From VXNE01 sp965248075 (GTDB lineage: Bacteria; Pseudomonadota; Gammaproteobacteria; Pseudomonadales; Azotimanducaceae): a stretch of 64,000 nucleotides of DNA. The first letter of the stretch is position 1. Every line of letters begins with the position of its first letter. Position numbers and translations under genes: made by a program. Where the stretch lies: positions 1,240,001-1,304,000 of the forward strand of contig CBDFIL010000003.1 in NCBI GenBank assembly GCA_965248075.1. The letters run 5' to 3'. The notes under the pieces were generated by a model. The model saw only the letters and a list, made by a program, of their open reading frames with translations, was not told where the DNA came from and made no database searches. Shown here one piece after another: positions 25,172-33,322 of this stretch.

Positions 25172-27331
25172 ATGACCATTCGACGGCCGTTCGGCGCCTG
25201 CCTGGCCGCGCTGACCTGCACGGCGGCGCTTGCCGCCGACCCACCTCAAGTCGCCTTCGGCACGATCGAACGCCCGGTTTCGCTTGCGCCGATGCCCGAG
25301 CATCCGCGTACGTCGCTGACGATCGTCGACCAGCTGCGCCAGCACCACTACGACACCAGGAAGATCGACGACCGCGTCTCGTCCGAGGTGTTCGACAACT
25401 ATCTCGACACCCTGGACTCGGGCCGCGCCTATCTGCTCGCCGAAGACGTGCGAACGCTCGACGAGCGCTACCGTTTCGCCCTCGACGACGCACTCAAACG
25501 GGGTGATCTCGAGCCTGCGTTCGAGATATTCAACCTCTTCCAGGATCGCGTCGCCGACCGCCTCGAGTTCCTCCTCGACACCATCGGCATGGGCCTGGAA
25601 ACGCTCGACTTCACGCTCGACGAAACGCTCGAGATCGACCGTAGCAACGCCTCGTGGCCAGCGGACCGGGTACAGATGAACGACCTGTGGCGCCGGCGGC
25701 TGAAGGCGTCGGTGCTCGGCATGCTGCTGAACGATCGGGAACTCGAGGAAATCGAGGAACTGCTCACCAAGCGGTACCGGAACCGGCTCAAGCAGACCGC
25801 ACGCACTCGCAGCGAGGACGCGTTCGCCTTGTACGTCAATGCGTTCGCGAGCACTTACGACCCGCACACCCAGTATTTCTCGCCACGCACGTCCGAGAAC
25901 TTCAACATCAACATGTCGCTGTCCCTCGAAGGCATCGGCGCGGTACTCGAGAACAAGGACGAGTACACGACGGTGCGGCGCCTCGTCCCGGCCGGGCCGG
26001 CCGACAAGAACGGCGTCCTGCGGCCCGCCGACCGCATCGTCGGCGTGGGCCAGGGCGAGAGCGGCGTGATCGTCGACGTGGTCGGCTGGCGGCTCGACGA
26101 GGTGGTGGCCCTCATTCGCGGTCCGAAGGCCTCCGTGGTACGCCTCGAGGTCATCCCCGCCGGCAGCGACGAAGGCGTCACGAACGAGGTCCGTATCGTG
26201 CGCAACACCGTGCTGCTCGAGGAACAGTCCGCCCAGAAGCGGCTGCTCAGCTACGAAGCCGGCAGCGTCACCCGCAAGGTAGGCGTGATCGAAGTACCCA
26301 CGTTCTATGCCGACTTCAGGGCCATGCAGACGGATTCCGAGAACGCGAAGAGCACGACCCGAGACGTCCGTCGGCTGATCGACGAACTCAAGGAAGAGGG
26401 CGTGGAAGGGATCGTCGTCGACCTGCGCAACAACGGCGGCGGCTCCCTGCAGGAGGCCCAGATGCTGGCCGGCCTCTTCATCGATTCCGGCCCGATCGTG
26501 CAGGTCAAGGTGCAGCACCGCGAGACGCAGGTGCATTCGGACCAGCGCAGCGGCGCCGAGTGGGACGGACCGCTCGCCGTGCTCGTCAACCGGCTCTCCG
26601 CATCGGCCTCGGAGATCTTCGCCGGCGCCATCCAGGACTACGAGCGCGGCATCGTCACCGGCAGCCGCACGTTCGGCAAGGGCACCGTACAGACGCTGTT
26701 CCCGCTCAACCGGGGCCAGCTCAAGGTCACCCAGGCGAAGTACTACCTGCCCTCCGGGCAGAGCACGCAGCACCAGGGCGTATCGCCGGACATCGAGTTC
26801 CCCGAAACCTACGACGCCGACCGCATCGGCGAGAGCGCCCTGGACGACGCGATGCCCTGGGACATGGCGGCGCCCGCGCCCTTTCCCAAGCGCGACGAGG
26901 TATCGCAGTTCGTCGATGCCCTCGCCGACAGGCACCGCTCGCGCGTGGAGGGCGACTCGGATTTCGAGTACCTGCGCGCCCTCTCCGAACGCAACGCGCT
27001 CGATCGCGTCAAGACGCACATCTCGCTGAACCGCGAGACGCGCGACCGCGAGAAGGCCGAGTACGAAGATTGGCGCCTGGACCTCGAAAACACCCTGCTC
27101 CTGGCAAATGGCGAGGAGCCGGTCGCGAGCATCGAGGAACTCAATGCCGTCGAGGAGGAAGAAGGCGACGCAGCACCGGATCCGCTGGAGGACCCGATGC
27201 TGCGCGAGACCGGACAGATCCTCCTCGACTACATCGGGATGCGGCGCCAGGTGGCGATGATCGAGGGCGGCTCAGCGTCCTGGCAGGCCACCGGACTTGG
27301 CGCCGGCGCAACCCGCTTGGACACGCGTTAG
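25172..27331 (+). CDS. prc: Carboxyl-terminal (tail-specific) protease Prc
   Basis: 719 residues with a signal peptide. The order is an N-terminal domain, a PDZ domain (about 245-330), and an S41 peptidase core with SASASEIF (catalytic Ser478) and TFGKGTVQT (catalytic Lys503). The 25-residue spacing of this Ser/Lys dyad matches E. coli Prc. A DUF3340-like C-terminal region follows. Prc degrades periplasmic proteins and trims lipoproteins or PBP3. The last 10-13 codons lie inside a dispersed repeat, so its C-terminus may be repeat-derived. Confidence 0.95.
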   Translation: MTIRRPFGACLAALTCTAALAADPPQVAFGTIERPVSLAPMPEHPRTSLTIVDQLRQHHYDTRKIDDRVSSEVFDNYLDTLDSGRAYLLAEDVRTLDERYRFALDDALKRGDLEPAFEIFNLFQDRVADRLEFLLDTIGMGLETLDFTLDETLEIDRSNASWPADRVQMNDLWRRRLKASVLGMLLNDRELEEIEELLTKRYRNRLKQTARTRSEDAFALYVNAFASTYDPHTQYFSPRTSENFNINMSLSLEGIGAVLENKDEYTTVRRLVPAGPADKNGVLRPADRIVGVGQGESGVIVDVVGWRLDEVVALIRGPKASVVRLEVIPAGSDEGVTNEVRIVRNTVLLEEQSAQKRLLSYEAGSVTRKVGVIEVPTFYADFRAMQTDSENAKSTTRDVRRLIDELKEEGVEGIVVDLRNNGGGSLQEAQMLAGLFIDSGPIVQVKVQHRETQVHSDQRSGAEWDGPLAVLVNRLSASASEIFAGAIQDYERGIVTGSRTFGKGTVQTLFPLNRGQLKVTQAKYYLPSGQSTQHQGVSPDIEFPETYDADRIGESALDDAMPWDMAAPAPFPKRDEVSQFVDALADRHRSRVEGDSDFEYLRALSERNALDRVKTHISLNRETRDREKAEYEDWRLDLENTLLLANGEEPVASIEELNAVEEEEGDAAPDPLEDPMLRETGQILLDYIGMRRQVAMIEGGSASWQATGLGAGATRLDTR

Positions 27332-27412
27332 CGTTTGCCTCCACAGGAGTTTCGCGTCAGCGAAACGCCCACCCGTCCGCCAGGACGGGCCGCGAAACGA
27401 AGTTCGCGCATC
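27296..27412. repeat. Dispersed hairpin repeat, copy 2 (overlaps prc 3' end)
   Basis: Copy of the family at 12906-12992 and 55821-55998. It contains GGAGTTTCGCGTCAGCGAAAC and the hairpin CCCGTCC-GCCA-GGACGGG, then GCGAAACGAAGTT. Its left part runs through the prc stop codon at 27331. It also sits between the converging ends of prc and thrS, where it may act as a terminator-like structure. Confidence 0.75.
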
Positions 27413-27429
27413 CTCACCTTGCCCCGGCT

Positions 27430-29268
27430 TCAAGCGGGTGCCGACTCCGCCAGCGCGCGCGTCGCGATCTGTTCCCCGATCCAGGCTTCGAATTCGTCGA
27501 GCGGCATGGTCTGCTGCCTCTGCACGCCGTAGCGCCTGAGCGTGACGGTGTTGTCCGCCTGCTCCCGCTCTCCCACGACCAGGAGGTTCGGGATCTTGCG
27601 GGTGGTGCCCGCGCGGATCTTCTTGCCGACGGTGTCGCTGCGCGACGCCATCTCCGCGCGCACGAAGCGGGCGCGGAGGCGGTCCACGATCTCCTGCCCG
27701 TAGGCGTCGAACTGATCGGAGACGGTGATGACGCGCACCTGAACCGGCGCCAGCCACGTCGGGAACGCCCCTCCGAAGTGCTCGATCAGGAACGCGACCA
27801 TGCGCTCGTGGGTGGAGAGCGGGGCGCGGTGGATGCAGTACGGAGTGTGTTCGGCGCCGTCGGAGCCCACGTAGACCAGCCCCAGCCGCCCGGGTTGCGC
27901 GAAGTCGAGTTGCACCGTGCCGAGCTGTTCTTCCCGGCCCGTCACGGTGCGGCAGAGGATGTCGATCTTGGGTCCGTAGAAGGCAGCCTCCCCGAGCCCA
28001 TCCAGGTAGTCCACACCCATCTCGTCGAGCACTTCGGCCACCACGCCCTCCGAGTAGGCCCACGCCTGGGGGTTGTCCACGTACTTGTCGCGGCGCTTCT
28101 GATCGTCGGGATCCCAGCGCGACAGTCGCACCCGGTAGTCGGTCAGGCCGAAGGCGGCGTAGGCCTCAGCGTACATCTGCATCACGCCCTTGAACTCGTC
28201 CTTGATCTGTTCCTCCGTGCAGTAGATGTGGGCATCGTTCATGCACATCCCCCGCACCCGCAGCAGCCCGCTGACCGCACCGGACTCCTCGAAGCGGTAC
28301 ACATGCCCGTACTCCGCCAGGCGCAGCGGCAGTTCGCGGTAGCTGCGGGGCCGGGCGGCGAAGATGCTGTGGTGATGCGGACAGTTCATGGGCCGCAGCA
28401 CGTAGGCCTCCTTGACCGTCTCGCCGTCGCCGCTCGCCTCCTTCAACTCCATCAGCGGGAACATGTCGTCCGCGTAGTACGGCAGGTGGCCCGACTTGCG
28501 GTACAGGTCCGCCTTCGCGAGGTGCGGCGTCGCCACGCGCCGGTAATCCGCGCGGAACTCCATCTCCTTGGCGAACTTCTCGAGTTCCTCCCGGAGGACC
28601 GCGCCGTTCGGCAGCCACAGCGGCAGCCCGCGTCCGACCAGTTCGTCGAGGTGGAAGATGTCGAGTTCCCGCCCGAGCTTCTTGTGGTCCCGCTCCTGGG
28701 CGAGTCGCCACGCCGCCACATGGGTGTCGAGAATCTCCTTGCTCTCGAATGCCCAGGCGTAGATCCGCGTCATCATCACGTTGTCGGAGTCGCCCCGCCA
28801 ATAGGCGCCGGCCAGGTTGCGCAGCTTGAAGGCGTCGCGGGGGATGTCGCGGGTCGTGTCCACGTGGGGGCCCTCGCACATGTCGAGGAACGGACCGTTG
28901 CGGTAGAACGAGAGTCCGTCGAGGTCAGGCCGGGAAAGCAGTTCTGCCGCGTATTCGCGCTTGTAGGGCTCTCCCATCTCCTCGATCCGCGCGAGCGCGT
29001 CGTCCCCGCCGAGTTCTTCCCGGTAGAAGCGCTGGCCCTGCTTGAGGATCTTGCGCATGCGGCGCTCGATCTCGGGGAAGTCGTCCTCGTTCAGCGGCTC
29101 GGAGAGGAGGAAATCGTAGTAGAAGCCGTCCGCGATAGGCGGGCCGAAGCCCAGCGTCGAACCCGGCCGCAACGCAAGGACCGCCTGCGCCATCACGTGC
29201 GCCAGGCTGTGTCGGATCCGGTACAGGTCGCTCTCGGCGCTATCGGCGCCGCTGTGTTCGAGACTCAT
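27430..29268 (-). CDS. thrS: Threonyl-tRNA synthetase (no TGS domain)
   Basis: 612 residues. The editing domain begins at once with HSLAHVMAQAV (residues 20-30) and includes CEGPHVD. The class II core has RPMNCPHH (motif 2 region) and the zinc ligands Cys/His/His, ending in an anticodon-binding domain. The N-terminal TGS domain of about 60 residues found in E. coli ThrRS is absent, although the ATG at 29268 is preceded by a terminator. The frame beyond it is not extended by another start. Expression appears controlled by the upstream leader peptide and terminator. It is not followed by infC. Confidence 0.95.
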   Translation of the reverse strand: MSLEHSGADSAESDLYRIRHSLAHVMAQAVLALRPGSTLGFGPPIADGFYYDFLLSEPLNEDDFPEIERRMRKILKQGQRFYREELGGDDALARIEEMGEPYKREYAAELLSRPDLDGLSFYRNGPFLDMCEGPHVDTTRDIPRDAFKLRNLAGAYWRGDSDNVMMTRIYAWAFESKEILDTHVAAWRLAQERDHKKLGRELDIFHLDELVGRGLPLWLPNGAVLREELEKFAKEMEFRADYRRVATPHLAKADLYRKSGHLPYYADDMFPLMELKEASGDGETVKEAYVLRPMNCPHHHSIFAARPRSYRELPLRLAEYGHVYRFEESGAVSGLLRVRGMCMNDAHIYCTEEQIKDEFKGVMQMYAEAYAAFGLTDYRVRLSRWDPDDQKRRDKYVDNPQAWAYSEGVVAEVLDEMGVDYLDGLGEAAFYGPKIDILCRTVTGREEQLGTVQLDFAQPGRLGLVYVGSDGAEHTPYCIHRAPLSTHERMVAFLIEHFGGAFPTWLAPVQVRVITVSDQFDAYGQEIVDRLRARFVRAEMASRSDTVGKKIRAGTTRKIPNLLVVGEREQADNTVTLRRYGVQRQQTMPLDEFEAWIGEQIATRALAESAPA

Positions 29269-29300
29269 CCTTCGCTGCCGTCCCTACAAGAAGACTAAAG

Positions 29301-29335
29301 AAAAAACCCCGGTGGCGGACGCCGGCCGGGGTTTT
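29301..29335 (-). terminator. Intrinsic terminator in the thrS leader (attenuator)
   Basis: AAAACCCCGG pairs with CCGGGGTTTT (10 bp) around a 13-base loop and runs into TTTTTTCTTT. It ends about 30 bases before the thrS ATG and lies downstream of a Thr-rich leader reading frame, so it is placed to act as a transcription attenuator. Confidence 0.85.
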
Positions 29336-29357
29336 CCGAGCGGGCGGCCCCATCGGA

Positions 29358-29387
29358 CCGCCTGTGCTCCAGACAAACTCAGGCGGC
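29358..29387 (-). promoter_or_regulatory. Alternative stem-loops between leader peptide and attenuator
   Basis: In the transcript, GGGCCGCCUG (covering the leader stop codon) can pair with CAGGCGGUCC to form a 10-bp stem. The same downstream arm can instead form an 8-bp hairpin GGCGGUCC-GAUG-GGGCCGCC with the next segment. The two are mutually exclusive, as expected of an attenuation switch. Which one antagonises the terminator needs folding to decide. Confidence 0.5.
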
Positions 29388-29438
29388 CCACCCGGGAGGG
29401 GTGGCAGTCGCCGTAGCCGTGGGTCTGGAGGTGCGCAT
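29379..29438 (-). CDS. thrL-like: Threonine-rich leader peptide of thrS
   Basis: A 19-codon frame, MRTSRPTATATATPPGWAA, reading toward thrS. Five of its 19 residues are Thr (positions 3, 7, 9, 11, 13, using ACC, ACG, ACG, ACT, ACC). It is followed by alternative hairpins and an intrinsic terminator before the thrS ATG. This is the layout of amino-acid attenuation, in which ribosome stalling at Thr codons under threonyl-tRNA shortage prevents termination. No Shine-Dalgarno is visible and the ATG lies about 3-4 bases from the predicted transcription start, so it may be translated leaderless. Symbol is descriptive only. Confidence 0.65.
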   Translation of the reverse strand: MRTSRPTATATATPPGWAA

Positions 29439-29448
29439 GACGGGCGCA

Positions 29449-29476
29449 ATGATAGAGTGACCCGGCGAAAAGGCAA
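29449..29476 (-). promoter_or_regulatory. Promoter of the thrS leader transcript
   Basis: TTGCCT, 16 bases, then TATCAT on the minus strand. The -10 ends 10 bases before the ATG of the Thr-rich leader peptide, giving a near-leaderless transcript. Placed in the divergent gap to the acyl-CoA ligase gene. Confidence 0.5.
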
Positions 29477-29557
29477 CGTTCGCTCCCCTGCACGTGCGAT
29501 GCTCTGCCCGTCCGTGTCAACATCTGCCCCGTGTCCTGGCCGCCCCGCGAAGATCCC

Positions 29558-31195
29558 ATGACCGATTGGTACCCCAAGCGTCGCTTCGGCGATCTGCCCG
29601 ACGAGATGGCGCGCCGCTTCGGTGCGCGCGGGGGCCTCGTCTTCGAGGCTGAGCGCTACACCTTCGCAGAGCTCAAGGCGGAGATCGACCGTGCGGCGAA
29701 GGCGTTGATAGGCCTCGGCGTCGCCCGGGGAGACCACGTCTCGCTGTGGCTCAACAACCGTTCGGAGTGGATCTTCCTGATGTTCGCGCTGGCGAAGGTC
29801 GGCGCCGTGCAGGTGCCGGTGAACACCCGCTTCCGTACCCAGGACCTCGAGTACGTGCTGCGCCAGTCCGACAGCGCGATGTTGATCACGCACGACGTGT
29901 CGGGGCCGATCGACTACCTCGGCATGGTGCGCGAGACCGTCGCCCTGCCCACGATCGGCGACCGCGTACGGGATCCCGCGTTCCAGGCTCTCCGGAGCGT
30001 CGTGATCGTCGGCGCGGGCGAGCATCCCGGAACCGCTTCCTGGGGGTCCGCCCTGACGCGTGCAGACGAGGTGTCCGACGCCGAGCTGGCCGAGCGTGCC
30101 GCCGCCGTGGATCCGGACGACACCGTCCTCATCATGTACACGTCCGGCACCACGGGATTTCCCAAGGGCGTCCTGCACAGCCACAAGCTGATCCGCAATG
30201 TCGAGGAGCGCGGCTTCCGCATGGCGATCACCGAACGCGACGCGATCATGAGCTACCTGCCGCTGTTCCACGCGTTCGGGTACTCGGAGGCGGCCCTGAT
30301 GTCCATGGTGACGGGCGCCCGACAGGTCCTCACGGCCAACTTCGACGCGGACGAATCCCTCGACCTCATCGAATGCGAAGGCGCGACCGTCGCCCACGGC
30401 TTCGAAACCCATATGCAGATGCTGTGCGACGCCCAGGAAGCGCGTCCGCGAAACTTGAGCAGCCTCCGCACCGGCGTGTTCGCCGCCGGGATGCTGAGCG
30501 CGACGCCGGTCGCCTATCGGGGTGCGCGGGTGCTTGCCCCGCTCAAGGCGCTGTCCGCGTTCGGCATGACCGAAATGTGGGTCGGGGCGGCGGTATCCGC
30601 CCTGGACGACGATGCGCGGCACCGCCTGGAGAGGTCCGGGTACCCCGCACCGGGATACGAGTTCCGAGTGGTCGATCCCGATACCGGGCAGGAGCTGGCC
30701 GACGGTACGCCGGGCGAACTGCGCGTCCGGGGTTACGGCCTGATGCTCGGGTACTACAAGAAGCCGACAGAGACCGCGGAGTCCTACGACGAGGACGGCT
30801 GGTTCTGTACGGGCGACATGGGCGAGCGGCACGCAGACGGCCACATCCGCTTCCTCGGCCGCTTCAAGGACATGCTCAAGGTCGGTGGCGAAAACGTCGA
30901 TCCCATGGAAGTGGAAGGGCTGCTGCTCGAGCATCCCGCGGTGCGGCAGGTGGCCGTCGTCGGTCTGCCGGACCGTCGGTTGTCGGAGGTGGCGGTGGCG
31001 TTCGTCGAACGACAGCCGGACATCGAGGCCGACGAGGCCGACATCCTCGCGTACTGCCGCGGCCAGGTCGCGAGCTTCAAGATTCCCCGCCGGGTCTTCT
31101 TCCTCGACGCCTTCCCCATGACAGCCTCCGGCAAGATCCGCAAGGTGGAACTACGAGAAGACGCGCAGCGGCTGGCGGGATCGTCGGCCGACTGA
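29558..31195 (+). CDS. AMP-forming acyl-CoA synthetase/ligase
   Basis: 545 residues, the normal size for the class I adenylate-forming family. The P-loop motif MYTSGTTGFPKG (residues about 193-204), AFGMTE, the adenylate motif DGWFCTGD and the C-terminal catalytic lysine in PMTASGKIRK are intact. The enzyme activates a carboxylic acid through an acyl-AMP to the CoA thioester; the substrate cannot be read from the sequence. The long upstream frame is discounted because ATG 29558 (MTDWYPKRRF) fits the family N-terminus. Confidence 0.9.
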   Translation: MTDWYPKRRFGDLPDEMARRFGARGGLVFEAERYTFAELKAEIDRAAKALIGLGVARGDHVSLWLNNRSEWIFLMFALAKVGAVQVPVNTRFRTQDLEYVLRQSDSAMLITHDVSGPIDYLGMVRETVALPTIGDRVRDPAFQALRSVVIVGAGEHPGTASWGSALTRADEVSDAELAERAAAVDPDDTVLIMYTSGTTGFPKGVLHSHKLIRNVEERGFRMAITERDAIMSYLPLFHAFGYSEAALMSMVTGARQVLTANFDADESLDLIECEGATVAHGFETHMQMLCDAQEARPRNLSSLRTGVFAAGMLSATPVAYRGARVLAPLKALSAFGMTEMWVGAAVSALDDDARHRLERSGYPAPGYEFRVVDPDTGQELADGTPGELRVRGYGLMLGYYKKPTETAESYDEDGWFCTGDMGERHADGHIRFLGRFKDMLKVGGENVDPMEVEGLLLEHPAVRQVAVVGLPDRRLSEVAVAFVERQPDIEADEADILAYCRGQVASFKIPRRVFFLDAFPMTASGKIRKVELREDAQRLAGSSAD

Positions 31196-31252
31196 GCGCC
31201 CCGGGGCCGGCCCCGCCTCCCCCGCGCGCAGCGCGCGAGACGAGAGAACTCG

Positions 31253-32275
31253 TTACCCGTCTGCAAGACGGTGGATCAGCCGCTCCGTATCCGCCCAGCC
31301 GAGGCATGCGTCGGTGATGCTCTGCCCGTAGGTGACCGGCGCATCCTGTCGGCCGGCCACGAGGTGACTCTCCAACATCACCCCGACCAGCCGCGCATTG
31401 CCGGCCCGCCGTTGCAGGAGAAGCGCCTCGAGGGCCTCCTCCTGGCGTGCCGGATCCTTGCGGCTGTTGCCGTGACTGCAGTCAACGAGGATGCCCGCGT
31501 CGAGTCCACGCGCATCGAGGGCCCCGATCGCCAGCGCAACGGCGTCCGCATCGTAGTTGGGCTGCGTCCCGCCGCGCAGCACGAGATGGCAGTCCTCGTT
31601 GCCGCGGGTCTCCAGCAGTGCCGGCGCGCCTTCCTTGGTGAGGGACGGGAAGTGATGCGAGCGACGCGCGGCGACCACCGCGTCCACGGCTACGGCGACG
31701 TTGCCGTCGGTCCGGTTCTTGATGCCCACCGGCATCGAGAGACCCGACGCCAGTTGCCGGTGGATCTGGCTCTCGACCGTGCGCGCCCCGATCGCGCCCC
31801 AGCTGATGAAGTCCGTGTAGTACTGGCCGAAAGTCGTGTCCAGGAATTCCGTCGCGGCCGGCAGTCCCAGGGCGACGATGTCCGCGAGCAGCGTTCGCGC
31901 GCCGCGGAGCCCCGCGTTGACCTGGTAGGTCTCATCAAGCCCCGGGTCGTTGATGTAACCCTTCCAGCCGACCGTCGTGCGGGGCTTCTCGAAGTAGACG
32001 CGCATGACGACCGAGATCCGCTCGGCAACCGATGCGGCCAGCGGCGCGAGACGCGCCGCGTACTCCCGCACGGCGGTCGGGTCATGGACCGAGCACGGGC
32101 CCACGATCGCGAGCAGCCGGGCGTCCCGCCCGTGGACGATGTCCGCCACAGTGCGCCGCGCCGCGCTGACCGTCTGCGCGGCCTCGGCATCGATCGGGAT
32201 CTCCTCTTCGAGGATGGCCGGCGTGATCAGCGGCCGGGTGCGACGTATGCGCAGGTCATCGGTTTGGCTTGCCAC
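31253..32275 (-). CDS. aroG: 3-Deoxy-7-phosphoheptulonate synthase, class I (AroG/F/H type)
   Basis: 340 residues. AIVGPCSVHDP, VMRVYFEKPRTTVGWKG, GARTVESQIHR and VDCSHGNSRK are the conserved substrate- and metal-binding segments of type I DAHP synthase. It condenses phosphoenolpyruvate with erythrose 4-phosphate, the first step of aromatic amino-acid biosynthesis. The feedback-inhibition class (Phe, Tyr or Trp) cannot be assigned. Converges with the acyl-CoA ligase gene. Confidence 0.95.
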   Translation of the reverse strand: MASQTDDLRIRRTRPLITPAILEEEIPIDAEAAQTVSAARRTVADIVHGRDARLLAIVGPCSVHDPTAVREYAARLAPLAASVAERISVVMRVYFEKPRTTVGWKGYINDPGLDETYQVNAGLRGARTLLADIVALGLPAATEFLDTTFGQYYTDFISWGAIGARTVESQIHRQLASGLSMPVGIKNRTDGNVAVAVDAVVAARRSHHFPSLTKEGAPALLETRGNEDCHLVLRGGTQPNYDADAVALAIGALDARGLDAGILVDCSHGNSRKDPARQEEALEALLLQRRAGNARLVGVMLESHLVAGRQDAPVTYGQSITDACLGWADTERLIHRLADG

Positions 32276-32321
32276 CGGCGTGCTCCGGGTCGTCTGGATT
32301 CGAGGAAGGTGCGCTGTGGTT

Positions 32322-32732
32322 TCAGTTCAGCGAGCCCTTCCCGTACAGGGCCAGTTCGATGGCCTCCCACTCGACGCCATCGCCGATGTCCGGGTCGTAC
32401 ATGAAGTCCCGCGCTTCGGTACGCCGCCAGCGCCGACACACCCAGGTCGACACCCTGAACGCGTCTCCCAGATGGACGATCACCATCTGCGGGGCGTTCT
32501 TCGTCACCTCGAGCATCCACGGGAACTGGTCGCGTTTGATGGCGTTCAACTGGCGCCGCAGGGCTTGCTGCGATGGTTTCGGCAGCGACTCGTCTTCGAG
32601 ATGTTCCCGGTACTGGCGCTGCCACTCGGCGAGCGCCCAGTTGTAGGCGAAGCGCGCCGTGCCGGCGGCCCTTGCCAGGTAGGTCGCCTGTGCGTTATTC
32701 GGCGCGAGCGCGATCCTGTGCCCCCCCCGCAT
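32322..32732 (-). pseudogene. Truncated TnpB/OrfB (IS200/IS605) N-terminal remnant
   Basis: 136 residues. RIALAPNNAQATYLARAAGTARFAYNW-like sequence, then LRRQLNAIKRDQFPWMLEV, is the N-terminal helical domain of IS605-family TnpB. The reading frame leaves the family at about residue 80 (LGDAF) and ends with unrelated residues. The RuvC-like nuclease and zinc-finger regions are missing, and no TnpA or IS end was found. It is probably a decayed insertion. Confidence 0.6.
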
Positions 32733-32785
32733 CACTGTCCCACCAGCCTCCACTGCGCCCTCGTCAACCCTCGCAGCAGTGGAAT

Positions 32786-32805
32786 TATCTACCTACAGGT
32801 AGATA
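32786..32805. promoter_or_regulatory. 20-bp operator-like palindrome
   Basis: TATCTACCTACAGGTAGATA has two 9-base arms separated by two bases, in an AT-rich patch between the TnpB remnant and a small membrane-protein gene. The symmetry and the TACC...GGTA core resemble a dimeric repressor site (TetR-like). No regulator gene is adjacent. Confidence 0.5.
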
Positions 32806-32901
32806 TTTCGCCAACTGTTTAAGCCCCTCTCCCGCTCCCCGCCCGTCGGCGGCTCGTTGCACCGGTTGCGTAGGGCCGGACCCCTGTTCCACAATCCGGC
32901 G

Positions 32902-33078
32902 ATGTCTCGGTTCGTCACCCCCGACCGCTTCTTCGTCTGGACCGGAGTGCTGCTCGCCTTCGTGTTCGCGATCGGCATCGCCTACGGACTCGGCATCAAG
33001 TCCGCGCGCACGCAATGCGTCACGGAGGGCAAGTTCTACCATAACGACCAGATCTACCGTTGTGAACGGCTGCGCTGA
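32902..33078 (+). CDS. Small single-helix membrane protein
   Basis: 58 residues: MSRFVTPDRFF, a hydrophobic helix (WTGVLLAFVFAIGIAYGLGI) and a short hydrophilic tail with two cysteines (QCVTEGK...YRCERLR). No family recognised. It lies about 100 bases after the palindrome at 32786. Another ATG in the same frame lies upstream but adds an unlikely extension. Confidence 0.5.
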   Translation: MSRFVTPDRFFVWTGVLLAFVFAIGIAYGLGIKSARTQCVTEGKFYHNDQIYRCERLR

Positions 33079-33133
33079 ACGACGCTTGTCGTCGCCCGTG
33101 TCGAGCTTTGGCGGCTGATTCGGCGCGGGACGT

Positions 33134-33316
33134 TGTAGGGGCGACCCTTGTGGTCGCCCGTCCTGACGCCGTGCACGATTTCGAGACAGGACGGGACAAG
33201 CCCGGTCCCGGCCATACATGATTTCGAGACGGGACGGGACAAGCCCGTCCCCTGCAATCGCCCGTGTCGGGACATCGCGGTCGCTTCGGCACGGGACAAA
33301 CCCGTCCGTCCCCCTA
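33134..33316. repeat. GACCC/GGGACGGG hairpin repeat, locus 1
   Basis: One copy of GGGGCGACCCTTGTGGTCGCCCG, a perfect dyad GGGCGACC-CTTGT-GGTCGCCC. It is followed by two copies of a second unit containing the dyad GGGACGGG-ACAAG-CCCGTCCC and by degenerate remains. The same units form arrays at 39663 and 44800. Non-coding; it fills the gap between the small membrane protein and the amidohydrolase end. Confidence 0.85.
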
Positions 33317-33322
33317 CGGCGC

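Noticed and set aside
25654..29298. A 1214-codon open frame across prc and thrS
   Set aside because: It runs in a different frame through prc and antisense to thrS, is Arg/Gly/Ala rich with no domains, and arises because GC-rich genes leave other frames open.
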